Below are positions 8,249-15,273 of a stretch of DNA of 21,851 bases, piece after piece. The stretch is taken from assembly GCA_030039005.1 (NCBI GenBank), contig JASHQT010000631.1, forward strand, positions 1-21,851, read 5' to 3'. Within the stretch, counting starts at the first letter, position 1; every line of letters starts with the position of its first letter. This stretch comes from Bryobacteraceae bacterium (GTDB lineage Bacteria > Acidobacteriota > Terriglobia > Bryobacterales > Bryobacteraceae). Under the pieces are notes generated by a model. It searched no databases. It was not told the origin of the DNA and saw nothing but the letters and a program-made list of their open reading frames with translations. The position numbers and the translations under genes were made by a program.

Positions 8249-8575
8249 GCGTCGCTCCTCCTTCGAAGTGGATCTTGCATGGCCCGCGATGGCGGAACAC
8301 GAGCTCCCTGCATGGCCTGTCTTCAGGATAAAGCTGAAATCGCTCTGGGGAAAGGCACTTGTACGCGTTCGCGCTGAATCTTTCGATGGCTGCTGTTTAG
8401 AAGTCTGTCCTCAAGAAAGTCTCGGGTTCTCCAAGCGCACAAGCATTCCAAGCCACCTGCCTCCCAGGCGCGAATGCGATAGACTGGAGGGCGCCAGCCT
8501 GCCAGGAGAAGTGGCGGCTAACTTGCTAGAGGAAGCCGCGTCGGCGATGACCGCGTTCCCAGGAGGATACGACTA
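8249..8575. other. Divergent intergenic region between the PhoU-like gene and the granule/metal operon
   Basis: This 327-bp stretch must hold promoters in both directions, but I see no clean -35/-10 pair. It contains the PhoU ribosome site (8256-8263), one copy of a 16-bp repeat (8452-8467) and the AGGAGG (8561-8566) of the first operon gene. An open frame crosses it (8268-8576) but has no family resemblance and atypical composition, so I treat it as non-coding. Confidence 0.5.
8452..8467 (+). repeat. 16-bp repeat, copy 1 (contains CCTCC)
   Basis: GCCACCTGCCTCCCAG is identical to 10130-10145. Both copies lie upstream of genes of the same operon. The CCTCC core is complementary to Shine-Dalgarno sequences such as the AGGAGG at 8561-8566. 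This copy can also form GCCT-CCC-AGGC (8459-8469). Confidence 0.6.
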
Positions 8576-8887
8576 ATGATATCTGGAATGAAATGGATAC
8601 TCGCATTTGGAGTTGGAGTTGTCGGCGGGTGGGCCGCCCGGAGTCTTTCCGACTCCCCTGAGGGCGCCGGCGTGAAACTTCTGGAGGCGGGCTTAAAGGC
8701 CAAGGATCGCTTGGAAGCCTGGGCCGCCGTCGAGCGTGAGCGCCTGGATGACATGGTGGCCGAAGCCCGCGCCAACATCGCCCGCGAGGAGGCCATGAAC
8801 AAGTCCGGGCATCATGCCAAGACCGGAAGCAAACGCGGCGCCCACGTCGTCATGCGCGAAAGCGAGCACAGCGAGTCCATTGTTTAA
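8576..8887 (+). CDS. Small membrane-anchored protein, DUF5132-like
   Basis: The 103-residue product starts with one hydrophobic, glycine-rich segment (about 6-23, ILAFGVGVVGGWAA) and continues as a charged amphipathic helix. That helix (GVKLLEAGLKAKDRLEAW through DDMVAEARANIA, about 32-70) resembles DUF5132 proteins, which I recall occurring near HMA_2 and P-type ATPase genes. The tail is His/Lys/Glu-rich. It would sit in a membrane with its helix in the cytosol. AGGAGG at 8561-8566 supports ATG 8576, and a second in-frame ATG at 8588 is possible. It is the first gene of a long same-strand run. Function unknown; the similarity is by eye only. Confidence 0.7.
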   Translation: MISGMKWILAFGVGVVGGWAARSLSDSPEGAGVKLLEAGLKAKDRLEAWAAVERERLDDMVAEARANIAREEAMNKSGHHAKTGSKRGAHVVMRESEHSESIV

Positions 8888-8900
8888 AGCAACCCCGGCA

Positions 8901-9575
8901 ATGCCGAGAACAGGCAGTCACGCCAGTACCGAAACGGCGCCCCCGGCCGCTGAGCAGCCGAGGCCTGAGCAGGTGAGCGCTGAACCGTTGAACAATGCCC
9001 CATTACGGCTGGTGCATCACCATCCCGGTTATTTGCGCGTCCGCGCCGCGGCGTTCCTTCGCGCCGAAGACAACAGCCCCATCGTCGCAACTGCTAGGCA
9101 GGCAGCCGAGTCTGTTCGAGGCTTTCGCTCCTGGTCTCTGAATCCCAAGACCGGAAGCGTGGTGATCCAATATGAACCCGGCGCGATTGAACCCGATGAT
9201 CTTCTCAAGCACATCGCTAAGAGCGCGGGATTGCCGGGCGTCGAAGTCGCGACCCCGCACAAGATGACGCGCGAGGAGGTTGTCAGCTCCTTTCTTGATA
9301 GAGTGCAGGGCGCCAACCAGACCGTAGACCACCTGACCGGCGGGAGAGCGGATCTCAGAGAATTGGTGCCTGCCGCACTCGCCGTCACCTCAGTCATATC
9401 GTTCATCGTGAATGACGAGCGCAGCCGCCTCCCACATTGGATGAGCGCGCTCTACCGTGGCTATCGCATCTTCATGCAATGGCATCGTCCGGAGGTCCGC
9501 ACTCGCGAGCGCGCCGCCAGGCAGGCAGAAGAGCGGGAAGCCGCCGGCCAAAGCGATCTCCCCTTCCAAGACTAA
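8901..9575 (+). CDS. HMA_2-domain protein with one membrane segment
   Basis: The 224-residue product has a Pro/Glu-rich lead (1-32), then a ferredoxin-like HMA_2-type domain (about 34-116) starting LRLVHHHPGYLRVRA. No CxxC is present, so metal binding, if any, would use other ligands such as H39-H41. A hydrophobic segment at 155-170 (LVPAALAVTSVISFIV) is followed by an Arg/Glu-rich helix and tail. The same fold class occurs on the N-terminus of the P1B ATPase encoded downstream, so the protein may act as its partner or chaperone. Such stand-alone HMA_2 proteins also occur in ferrosome-type clusters. I chose ATG 8901. An in-frame ATG at 8814 would overlap the upstream gene by 74 bp and adds only low-complexity sequence. 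Confidence 0.78.
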   Translation: MPRTGSHASTETAPPAAEQPRPEQVSAEPLNNAPLRLVHHHPGYLRVRAAAFLRAEDNSPIVATARQAAESVRGFRSWSLNPKTGSVVIQYEPGAIEPDDLLKHIAKSAGLPGVEVATPHKMTREEVVSSFLDRVQGANQTVDHLTGGRADLRELVPAALAVTSVISFIVNDERSRLPHWMSALYRGYRIFMQWHRPEVRTRERAARQAEEREAAGQSDLPFQD

Positions 9576-9654
9576 CTAGCTTGTGCTGAGTGAATTGACG
9601 CAGAGGTTTTGCGCGCCTCAACGCATCGTGTGGACCCTGCGCTATTTGGCGCGG

Positions 9655-9681
9655 GGAACTGCCTTAGCTTGCAGGACTCTA
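9655..9681 (+). promoter_or_regulatory. Candidate ECF (RpoE-like) sigma promoter
   Basis: GGAAC at 9655-9659, exactly 17 bases, then CTCTA at 9677-9681. This is one base away from the GGAAC-N17-GTCTA core of RpoE-type promoters. It lies inside the 247-bp gap between the HMA_2 gene and the 78-residue membrane peptide, the largest gap in the operon, where an internal promoter is expected. The leader to ATG 9823 would be about 135 nt. Nothing else is evident in 9576-9822. Confidence 0.4.
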
Positions 9682-9822
9682 GAAACTACACCCAGAAGCA
9701 CTACTCTGCGGTTGCTTCGATGTACGCCAGAGACCCGGGAGACCGGAAAATCGGCATACCGATTGCGCTCACGAAAGGCGAGCAGCGATGAATGTCGATG
9801 CCCGAGTCGAAAGGAGGTAGTT

Positions 9823-10059
9823 ATGACTACTGTTAAAAAGAGACCGACGTCGGGCCATCTGCACAAAGCGGTCACCGCCCACGGCAAGGACGGATTCGCT
9901 ATCGGATCCTATTTGCCCGCCGGTTCACCGCAGAGGACTACGGCCGAAATCGTGGCGGCGGCAGGCGGAGCCTTGGTTGTCGCCGCGTTGATCGGTGTCG
10001 GTCCTGCAGCGCTCGCCGGTGCGGCGGGCTACCTGGTGTATCGCGAGACTCATCGCTAG
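9823..10059 (+). CDS. Tiny Gly/Ala-rich membrane peptide
   Basis: The 78-residue product has a basic, His-containing N-terminal half (1-42) and one long hydrophobic Ala/Gly/Val stretch (about 46-72, with repeated small residues that would suit a tight helical hairpin), ending YRETHR. Small-residue-rich peptides of this kind occur in magnetosome and ferrosome gene sets, but I cannot assign a named family. I chose ATG 9823 because AAGGAGG (9811-9817) sits 5 bases upstream. The frame is open back to 9583, but that extension is Arg/Thr/Ser-rich and looks non-coding. It is likely expressed with the P1B ATPase downstream. Confidence 0.72.
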   Translation: MTTVKKRPTSGHLHKAVTAHGKDGFAIGSYLPAGSPQRTTAEIVAAAGGALVVAALIGVGPAALAGAAGYLVYRETHR

Positions 10060-10101
10060 TGGGCCATCGCGGTCATAGGGGAAACCTGTCGCAGAGACTG
10101 T

Positions 10102-10132
10102 GGCGCAGGCACTCGAAATGAGTGTTTGCGCC
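10102..10132 (+). promoter_or_regulatory. 13-bp mRNA hairpin upstream of the PHA-region gene
   Basis: GGCGCAGGCACTC (10102-10114) pairs with GAGTGTTTGCGCC (10120-10132) around a GAAAT loop, with two G-U pairs. That makes a 13-bp uninterrupted stem. No T-tract follows, so it is more likely an RNA-stability, processing or regulatory element than a terminator. Confidence 0.55.
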
Positions 10133-10145
10133 ACCTGCCTCCCAG
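10130..10145 (+). repeat. 16-bp repeat, copy 2, overlapping a Shine-Dalgarno hairpin
   Basis: Identical to 8452-8467. Its CCTC (10138-10141) can pair with GAGG (10145-10148) across a CCA triloop. That GAGG is the start of the GAGGTG ribosome site for ATG 10158, so this copy could mask the site. Confidence 0.6.
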
Positions 10146-10157
10146 AGGTGACTCAGG

Positions 10158-10502
10158 ATGTCTGATATCGTGTTCATTCGAAATCACGCGCTGCCGATCG
10201 TGAAGGCCAAAGCCTTCGTGCAGAAAGCCGCCGAGGCGCTGGCCGGCGAATATCAACTCGAGAGCGAGTGGCACGGTAATACGCTTCAGTTTCAACGCTC
10301 CGGCGTGAACGGGCAGATCCACGTCACCGGCTCGAAGATCCACCTCGATGTATCGCTTGGTTTTCTGCTGAAGCCCTTTAAAGCTAAATTCGTCGGCGAG
10401 ATCGAGCGCAATCTCGATAAGTACTTGCCTGAACCCACGCCCGCCGCCGAGAAGTCCGCCCCGAAGAAGCGCGCCAAGCCGCTCGCGCGCAAGCACGAGT
10501 GA
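10158..10502 (+). CDS. Polyhydroxyalkanoic acid system family protein (PHA_gran_rgn)
   Basis: The 114-residue product matches the PHA granule-region family by its whole core. It starts IVFIRNHALPIVKAKAF (4-20), followed by alternating beta strands with W38-H39 and LQFQRSGVNGQIHV (43-56), then LDVSLGFLLKPFK (63-75). This beta-rich fold resembles a small lipid- or granule-binding domain. The tail (about 92-114) is Lys/Ala/Pro-rich and may bind nucleic acid or an acidic granule surface. Family members are usually encoded near PHA synthase or phasin genes, but no phaC, phaA or phaB is present here. Instead it lies just before a P1B ATPase. GAGGTG at 10145-10150 is the ribosome site. Confidence 0.88.
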   Translation: MSDIVFIRNHALPIVKAKAFVQKAAEALAGEYQLESEWHGNTLQFQRSGVNGQIHVTGSKIHLDVSLGFLLKPFKAKFVGEIERNLDKYLPEPTPAAEKSAPKKRAKPLARKHE

Positions 10503-10571
10503 AGGATCATCCTCTCAGAACCTAAGCAAATTAGTGGCAGTTGACGTGCCTCAGAGCGTGTGGGAAAGGCT

Positions 10572-13004
10572 ATGGGAGCCCTGCAAGTTTTCAGTATCGG
10601 ACGTGGCCGCGCCTGTATTGTCGGCGTTCCTAAAGGCGCCCCGATGGCCGGTGAGTTGGAAGCATGGCTCGCCGGACGCATCGATGTGATTGGATTCGAA
10701 CAGCGCACTGGCACTGGAGCCATTTACGCCGATTTCGACGATGGCGCCGCTCTTCCCGGCCGCTTCATTCGATGTCTGCGGGATAAGGTGTTCATGCTCA
10801 ACCGGCCTGATCCTGAGCCGTTCTCGGTCAGGCCGGTCCGCCGTCGCAAAGGGCGTGTTCGTCTCCGCGTTACCGGCATCGGAGAGCGCCAGCTCTCCAC
10901 GTTGACGATGCTCGCCGCGGGATTGCCGGGGGTGAGGAGAACCAAGCATGTCCGCGGCGGTCGCACGATGCTCGTCCTTTACGATCCGCAAAAGGTTAGC
11001 GAGCGGTTCATCGTGGCCGGGCTGTTGAAGAGTGATCCGGCCGAATGGTCGCGTCACTGGCACGAGCCCGCGCCCACGCGATGGCTGGCGGCGTTGTCTG
11101 GTACCTCCACGTTGATCGCGTGTCTTTTTAGCGCTGCGCCTTTTCCCGTGCTGGCAGTTGCGGTTCTGCTGAACACCGTCCGCCCGCTCCAGCGCAGCAT
11201 CGCCGCGCTCCGTCGAGGCGAGATCAGCATCGATCTTCTTGATGTCGCGGCCACCTTCGCCGCGCTCGCCACGGGCCGTGAGATCACCGCCGCGTTCGTG
11301 ATCTGGATGGTGGGCATCGGCGATTTCCTGCTCGATGTCTCGGCCAACAACGCGCGTTCCGCGCTCTCGATGCTGATGCGGCGCAAGGAGCCGGAAGCGC
11401 TCCGTCTTCTCTCGGATGGCAGCCTCGAGAAGGTGCCGGTGAGCACGCTCCAGGCCGGCGATCATTTTGTCGTCCACACCGGCCACAGCGTCAGCGCCGA
11501 CGGCATCGTCGTGTCCGGCTTGGCCGAGGTGGACGCCAAGGATCTCACCGGCGAGTCGGGCCTGCTCGCAAAGAAACCGGGCGATCCCGTGTTCGCTTCG
11601 ACGGTCGTCGTGGCCGGTGAGCTGGTAGTCGAGGTGGACCGTTCCGGCAAGAACACGGAAGCGGCAAAAATCGAAGACATTTTGAATACGGTCGGCTCGA
11701 AACCGCTGACGCTGCAGCAGACCGCGCTCGAAATCGGCAGCCGGCTTGTTCTTCCCACATTTGGAGTCGCTGCGCTTGCTACGCTTCTCTCTGCCGATGT
11801 GACTCGCGGCGTGTGCGTGCTCATCACCGACTTCGGGACCGGCTTTCGCATCGCCGTGCCCACCACCGCGCTCACCGCTATGGCGCTCGCCGCGCGCGAA
11901 GGCGTGCTGGTGAAAGGCGCGCAATACCTGGAGCGGCTGGCGAAGACCGGCGTCATCATTTTCGATAAAACCGGTACGCTCACCAGCGGCGTGCCGGAAG
12001 TAGTGGAGGTAGTCACTCGTAGGGGCATTAAGGAATCCGCGCTCATCAAATGGTGCGCTTCCGCCGAGGCGAGGCACGACCATCCAGTCGCCAAGGCCCT
12101 GAAGTCTTATGCCAATGAGCACGGCATTCCGCTCGCCCAGCCCGACCCCGGAAGCGAGGAATATGCTGTTGGGTTGGGCTTATCCGCGCGTGTCGCGGGC
12201 CGTCACATCCGCGTGGGCCGCGCGGCTTGGATGGAGAGCCAAGGTCTCAACATCAGCTACCGGTTCAAGAGGCGCCTGGCCGCCTTCGAAAAGAACAGCC
12301 GCTCGAGCCTCTGTGTGGCCGTGGACCACGAGGTGGTCGGGCTGGTGTGCTACTCCGACGGAACCCGCCGCGAGAGCGAGGCCATTGTGCGGCGTTTGCA
12401 AGGCGATGGCCGGCGCAGGGTCGTGCTCCTGTCAGGCGACAGTCCCGAAGTGGTGAAGAATCTCGCGTCCACCGTGGGAATCTACGAGGCGGTTGGCGGG
12501 CTGCTGCCGCATGAAAAAGCGGAGTACATCCGGAGACTACAACAAGACGGCAACGTGGTCGCCATGGTCGGCGACGGCATCAACGATGCACCCGCGCTCG
12601 CCGCGGCCGACGTCGGAATTTCGATTGCCGGCTCGACCGATGTCGCGCTGGAAACCGCCGATGTGGTCCTGCTCAGCGGCGGCCTGGCCCGGCTGGAGAA
12701 GGCGTTTCAGATTGGCGACCAGGCCATATCGAGCGTGCGGAAGAACCTGGGCGTCATCATCGTGCCCAACGCCATCGCGATCGCGTTGGGCGCGCTGGGA
12801 CTGATTGGCCCTCCGCTAGCCGCGATCATCAACAACGGCGCCACCTTTCTGGCGGTCCTCGTGGGAACCATGCCGCTGCTCAAATTGCCGGAACGTCACC
12901 GTGCCGGCACTGAAGACGCGGTGCCGGGCACAGAACCAACGCTGGTAGAACCGCCGCTGGTAGAACCGCCGCTGCTGCTGGCCGCCGGACAGAAAGGAGG
13001 GTAG
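10572..13004 (+). CDS. P1B-type metal-transporting ATPase lacking the CPx motif
   Basis: The roughly 810-residue protein has two N-terminal HMA_2-like regions (about 5-80 and 85-155) without CxxC, then membrane segments. P-type catalysis is complete: TGES (326-329), DKTGT with phospho-Asp 465, HP (504-505) as in heavy-metal ATPases, and GDGIND (667-672). The helix that normally carries CPC/SPC/TPC reads ITDFGTGFRIAVP (418-430), so the usual metal-ligand cysteines are absent. The last membrane pair has PNAIAIA and NNGATFLA. It should move a cation out of the cytosol or into a vesicle; the metal cannot be read. P1B ATPases of the P1B-6 group drive ferrosome formation and this one could be similar (inference). 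I prefer ATG 10572; a GTG at 10560 would add four residues. The 3' end is 4 bp from the GTPase gene. Confidence 0.9.
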   Translation: MGALQVFSIGRGRACIVGVPKGAPMAGELEAWLAGRIDVIGFEQRTGTGAIYADFDDGAALPGRFIRCLRDKVFMLNRPDPEPFSVRPVRRRKGRVRLRVTGIGERQLSTLTMLAAGLPGVRRTKHVRGGRTMLVLYDPQKVSERFIVAGLLKSDPAEWSRHWHEPAPTRWLAALSGTSTLIACLFSAAPFPVLAVAVLLNTVRPLQRSIAALRRGEISIDLLDVAATFAALATGREITAAFVIWMVGIGDFLLDVSANNARSALSMLMRRKEPEALRLLSDGSLEKVPVSTLQAGDHFVVHTGHSVSADGIVVSGLAEVDAKDLTGESGLLAKKPGDPVFASTVVVAGELVVEVDRSGKNTEAAKIEDILNTVGSKPLTLQQTALEIGSRLVLPTFGVAALATLLSADVTRGVCVLITDFGTGFRIAVPTTALTAMALAAREGVLVKGAQYLERLAKTGVIIFDKTGTLTSGVPEVVEVVTRRGIKESALIKWCASAEARHDHPVAKALKSYANEHGIPLAQPDPGSEEYAVGLGLSARVAGRHIRVGRAAWMESQGLNISYRFKRRLAAFEKNSRSSLCVAVDHEVVGLVCYSDGTRRESEAIVRRLQGDGRRRVVLLSGDSPEVVKNLASTVGIYEAVGGLLPHEKAEYIRRLQQDGNVVAMVGDGINDAPALAAADVGISIAGSTDVALETADVVLLSGGLARLEKAFQIGDQAISSVRKNLGVIIVPNAIAIALGALGLIGPPLAAIINNGATFLAVLVGTMPLLKLPERHRAGTEDAVPGTEPTLVEPPLVEPPLLLAAGQKGG
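12941..12970 (+). repeat. Two 15-bp tandem repeats encoding LVEPP
   Basis: GCTGGTAGAACCGCC is repeated head to tail at 12941-12955 and 12956-12970 and followed by GCTGCTGCTG. It encodes LVEPP twice in the P1B ATPase tail, beyond the last membrane helix, and is probably a recent slippage expansion. Confidence 0.7.
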
Positions 13005-13008
13005 CTTA

Positions 13009-13755
13009 ATGATGCCCGTACTGACGACGTTTCGCATCTTCTTGATCCTGGCCTCGGCTCCGGGCATCGGAAGGCACTTGAGCCGGCTCGTCAAGGCAGC
13101 CATGGACTGGTGGCAGGGAAAAAAGATCGCCGTAATCGGCCCCACGGCTGCCGGCAAAGACAGCTTCCTCGCGCGGCTGCAGGGTCAGGAGATTCCGCGC
13201 GTGCATTCGAACTCCGCCATGGGCGAGAAGGTCAAGTCGTTCGACGTCAAGCTGGCGCTTTCGAATCGTCAAGTCATCAACATCACGTGCAAAGGCGTCA
13301 TCAATATTGGTGGTGAGGCGGACTACCGCGACGATCCATCGGGCTGGCTTGCCGTTTGTAAGGACGCGGATGTGGTCTTTTATGTGATGACGGTGACCGA
13401 TCTTGCCAAGAGGCGCTTCCTGAAAGGCCGTCGCATTCGGCAGGATCTGGATTGGCTCCAAACCGCCATGCCGCACTTGAAGCGCGGCGCGCTGGTGCAC
13501 ATCCTGATCAACAAGATTGACGAAAAGATCGAAAGCCACATCGATTATCGAACCTTGGCCGGGGAGCTCGCTGAAGAACTGGCTGAGCTCGACCGGATAG
13601 TCAAAGAGGTGCTGCAACCCTACCAAGCGCGATACACCGGCGCAACGCTGATTTCGATGAGGAACAAACAGATTTACACGCGCGCCATCAATGTCGTCTT
13701 TCGCGCCGTGTATTCCGCATTCCACGAAACCGAAAAGCAAAGGAAGGCGGCGTAA
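13009..13755 (+). CDS. Arf-like P-loop GTPase with hydrophobic N-terminus
   Basis: The 248-residue product begins with a hydrophobic, amphipathic stretch (3-20, LTTFRIFLILASAPGI) and a WWQ segment that could hold it at a membrane. A small G-domain follows: G1 loop GPTAAGKD (44-51), a G3-like NIGGEADYR (99-107) recalling the DxGGxxxxR of Arf/SAR GTPases but with Asn replacing the usual Asp, and G4 NKID (168-171). Residues 180-248 are helical. It should bind GTP and may switch membrane association. Hydrolysis is uncertain because of the G3 change. AAGGAGG (12994-13000) lies 8 bases upstream, overlapping the ATPase stop region, so the two are made together. The next gene follows by 5 bp. It could equally be a diverged P-loop NTPase of another branch. 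Confidence 0.75.
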   Translation: MMPVLTTFRIFLILASAPGIGRHLSRLVKAAMDWWQGKKIAVIGPTAAGKDSFLARLQGQEIPRVHSNSAMGEKVKSFDVKLALSNRQVINITCKGVINIGGEADYRDDPSGWLAVCKDADVVFYVMTVTDLAKRRFLKGRRIRQDLDWLQTAMPHLKRGALVHILINKIDEKIESHIDYRTLAGELAEELAELDRIVKEVLQPYQARYTGATLISMRNKQIYTRAINVVFRAVYSAFHETEKQRKAA

Positions 13756-13760
13756 TCCCG

Positions 13761-14348
13761 ATGCCAGCCTGGTGGATCATTCCGAATCGAGATCAAAGCG
13801 ACGACATCCTCGCTAGCGACGGCCGCGCCATCCGGCCCCTCAAAGAGATTCTCGATCCGAAGCTCCGCCCCGCGGGGTTTTCGCACGGCGTTCCGAGCGA
13901 ACTAATTCAAAGATGCGGGCTCGAGGCGGTCAGCGAGATTCTGTTCGCGCAAAAGTTTTCGCGCTGGGACGGAAACAAGCAACTATTCCTGGTTTCGACT
14001 CCCGCCGGCGTCGATTCTTCCGGACGCTTCGTTCACCTCGGCCTCTTGTTCATCCTCGAGCCCCAAGAACGCCCGCGATTTGATCTGCCCTACGCCGCGC
14101 TGTCGGATGAAGACCAGGCCTACGCGCGCACTCTGCTGCATCGAATGCGGTCGCCCGCGCCCGGCGATTCCTGGGCGCGAAGCGTGCGCGAGTTGGCTGA
14201 GGCCCCGGCCGGCAAAGGACCCGCGACCAATGTCGCACTGCATCGTTCCGCTGTAGCGTTCCATTCTCTGTACGAGGCCGGGTCTGGCGGCCTGACCAGG
14301 AAAAGCAGATTGGAAAGGCAGCGGCGGCTGGCCGCTCGGGAGGCGTGA
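13761..14348 (+). CDS. Unknown protein, partner of the GTPase
   Basis: I do not recognise this 195-residue product. It is soluble, with no signal peptide or membrane segment. It begins with MPAWWIIPNRDQSDD. A middle region of alternating strands (LFLVSTPAGVDSSG, then FVHLGLLFILE, about 75-100) is followed by Arg-rich helices to the end. It lies 5 bp after the GTPase stop and 1 bp before the CHAD gene, so it is almost certainly co-translated with both. An effector, regulator or adaptor for the GTPase is a reasonable guess from position only. Confidence 0.65.
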   Translation: MPAWWIIPNRDQSDDILASDGRAIRPLKEILDPKLRPAGFSHGVPSELIQRCGLEAVSEILFAQKFSRWDGNKQLFLVSTPAGVDSSGRFVHLGLLFILEPQERPRFDLPYAALSDEDQAYARTLLHRMRSPAPGDSWARSVRELAEAPAGKGPATNVALHRSAVAFHSLYEAGSGGLTRKSRLERQRRLAAREA

Positions 14349-14349
14349 T

Positions 14350-15273
14350 ATGGCATTTGAGCTGAAGGCGAATGAATCGGTCGGTGCGGGAATCGCGCGC
14401 AACGTGAGGAACCAGATCGAAAAAGCGATCGAGTATCTGGACGCGAAGGCCAAGCCGCCTCGCGCCACATCGCCTGAGAAAGACCCGGTGGGCGAGGTCC
14501 GCAAATGCTTCAAGAGAATTCGCGCCGCTCTCCGCATGGCGCGCGAAGAGCTGGGCGAGGAACTCTACCAGGAAGAGAATTGGTCCTTTCGAGACGCCGC
14601 CAGGCCGCTCACCCAGGTTCGTGACGCCAGAGTTCTCGTCGAAACTGCCGAACGGCTCAAACCGCAGCTCCTCGAAGCCATCGGGCCAGGATGTTACGCC
14701 AAGATCCACACGGCCTTGGTCACAAATCGCCAGGAAGTGGTGCACCAGGTTCTCGACCAGCGTAAGGCGTTTGCCACCGTAGCGGATTTCGCCGCTCGCG
14801 CGCTGGCGAGGCTCGCGGGCTGGAAGCTCCAGCACGATGGGTGGGCCGCCGTGGAACCCGGCCTGCGGCGCGTGTACCGGCAGGGCCGCCGCGCACTCGC
14901 TGTCGCGCGGGAAAGCCCGAGCGTTGCCAATCTCCACGAATGGCGCAAGCAGACCAAATATCTCTGGCATCAACTACAGCTACTCGAAGCTGCCTGGACG
15001 CCCGGCGAGAAGGAGTTCGTAGACCGCACTCACCGCCTCGCCACGCTGCTTGGCGAAGATCACGATCTGGCCGTACTGCGCCAGACTCTTGCCGCCGACC
15101 CGCTCATCTTTGGCGGCCATCGCATCTTGAAAGCCGTGTTCGCGGTCATCGACCGGCAGCGCGGTGAACTGGAGCTCCAGGCATTTGCTCTCGGCCAGGA
15201 GATCTACCAGGATCTGCCCAGGACTTTCACCAGCCGAATTCAGGCGTGGATGCACTACCAGGAGGCCGCATGA
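14350..15273 (+). CDS. CHAD-domain protein
   Basis: The 307-residue all-helical product carries both halves of the conserved-histidine alpha-helical domain. The first motif is VRKCFKRIRAALRM (50-63), basic but with Val where many CHADs have His. The second motif is LHEWRKQTKYLWHQL (195-209), with H196, K200 and K203. LLGEDHDLAVL (233-243) is the characteristic follow-on helix. CHAD domains bind polyphosphate through a basic groove, and CHAD proteins have been shown to associate with polyphosphate granules. Nothing indicates a fused CYTH phosphatase. GGAGG at 14339-14343 supports ATG 14350. ATGA overlaps the next gene's start, so the two are translationally coupled. Its position after the P1B ATPase and GTPase suggests phosphate-rich granule binding here. 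Confidence 0.93.
   Translation: MAFELKANESVGAGIARNVRNQIEKAIEYLDAKAKPPRATSPEKDPVGEVRKCFKRIRAALRMAREELGEELYQEENWSFRDAARPLTQVRDARVLVETAERLKPQLLEAIGPGCYAKIHTALVTNRQEVVHQVLDQRKAFATVADFAARALARLAGWKLQHDGWAAVEPGLRRVYRQGRRALAVARESPSVANLHEWRKQTKYLWHQLQLLEAAWTPGEKEFVDRTHRLATLLGEDHDLAVLRQTLAADPLIFGGHRILKAVFAVIDRQRGELELQAFALGQEIYQDLPRTFTSRIQAWMHYQEAA

Noticed and set aside
8268..8576. 102-codon open frame ahead of the first granule-operon gene
   Set aside because: No Shine-Dalgarno at its start beyond the divergent PhoU site, no motif, Cys/Arg/Ser-rich composition. Its end merely overlaps the next start. A short real peptide is not excluded.
9583..9822. Upstream in-frame extension of the 78-residue membrane peptide
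   Set aside because: The added 80 residues are Arg/Thr/Ser-rich without motif, and a strong AAGGAGG sits right before ATG 9823.
8576..10059. Magnetosome gene cluster
   Set aside because: Small Gly-rich membrane peptides are present, but no mamA, mamB/M, mamE, mamK or similar gene is seen, so the name is not supported.
10551..12122. Long open frame (523 codons) on the minus strand across the P1B ATPase gene
   Set aside because: It is an antisense shadow of a high-GC gene. The product is Arg/His/Gly-rich with no domain, and the plus strand encodes a complete P-type ATPase.
14050..14973. 307-codon minus-strand open frame across the CHAD gene
   Set aside because: It is a shadow of the 13761 and 14350 genes, which have coding-type composition, ribosome sites and a recognisable CHAD domain.
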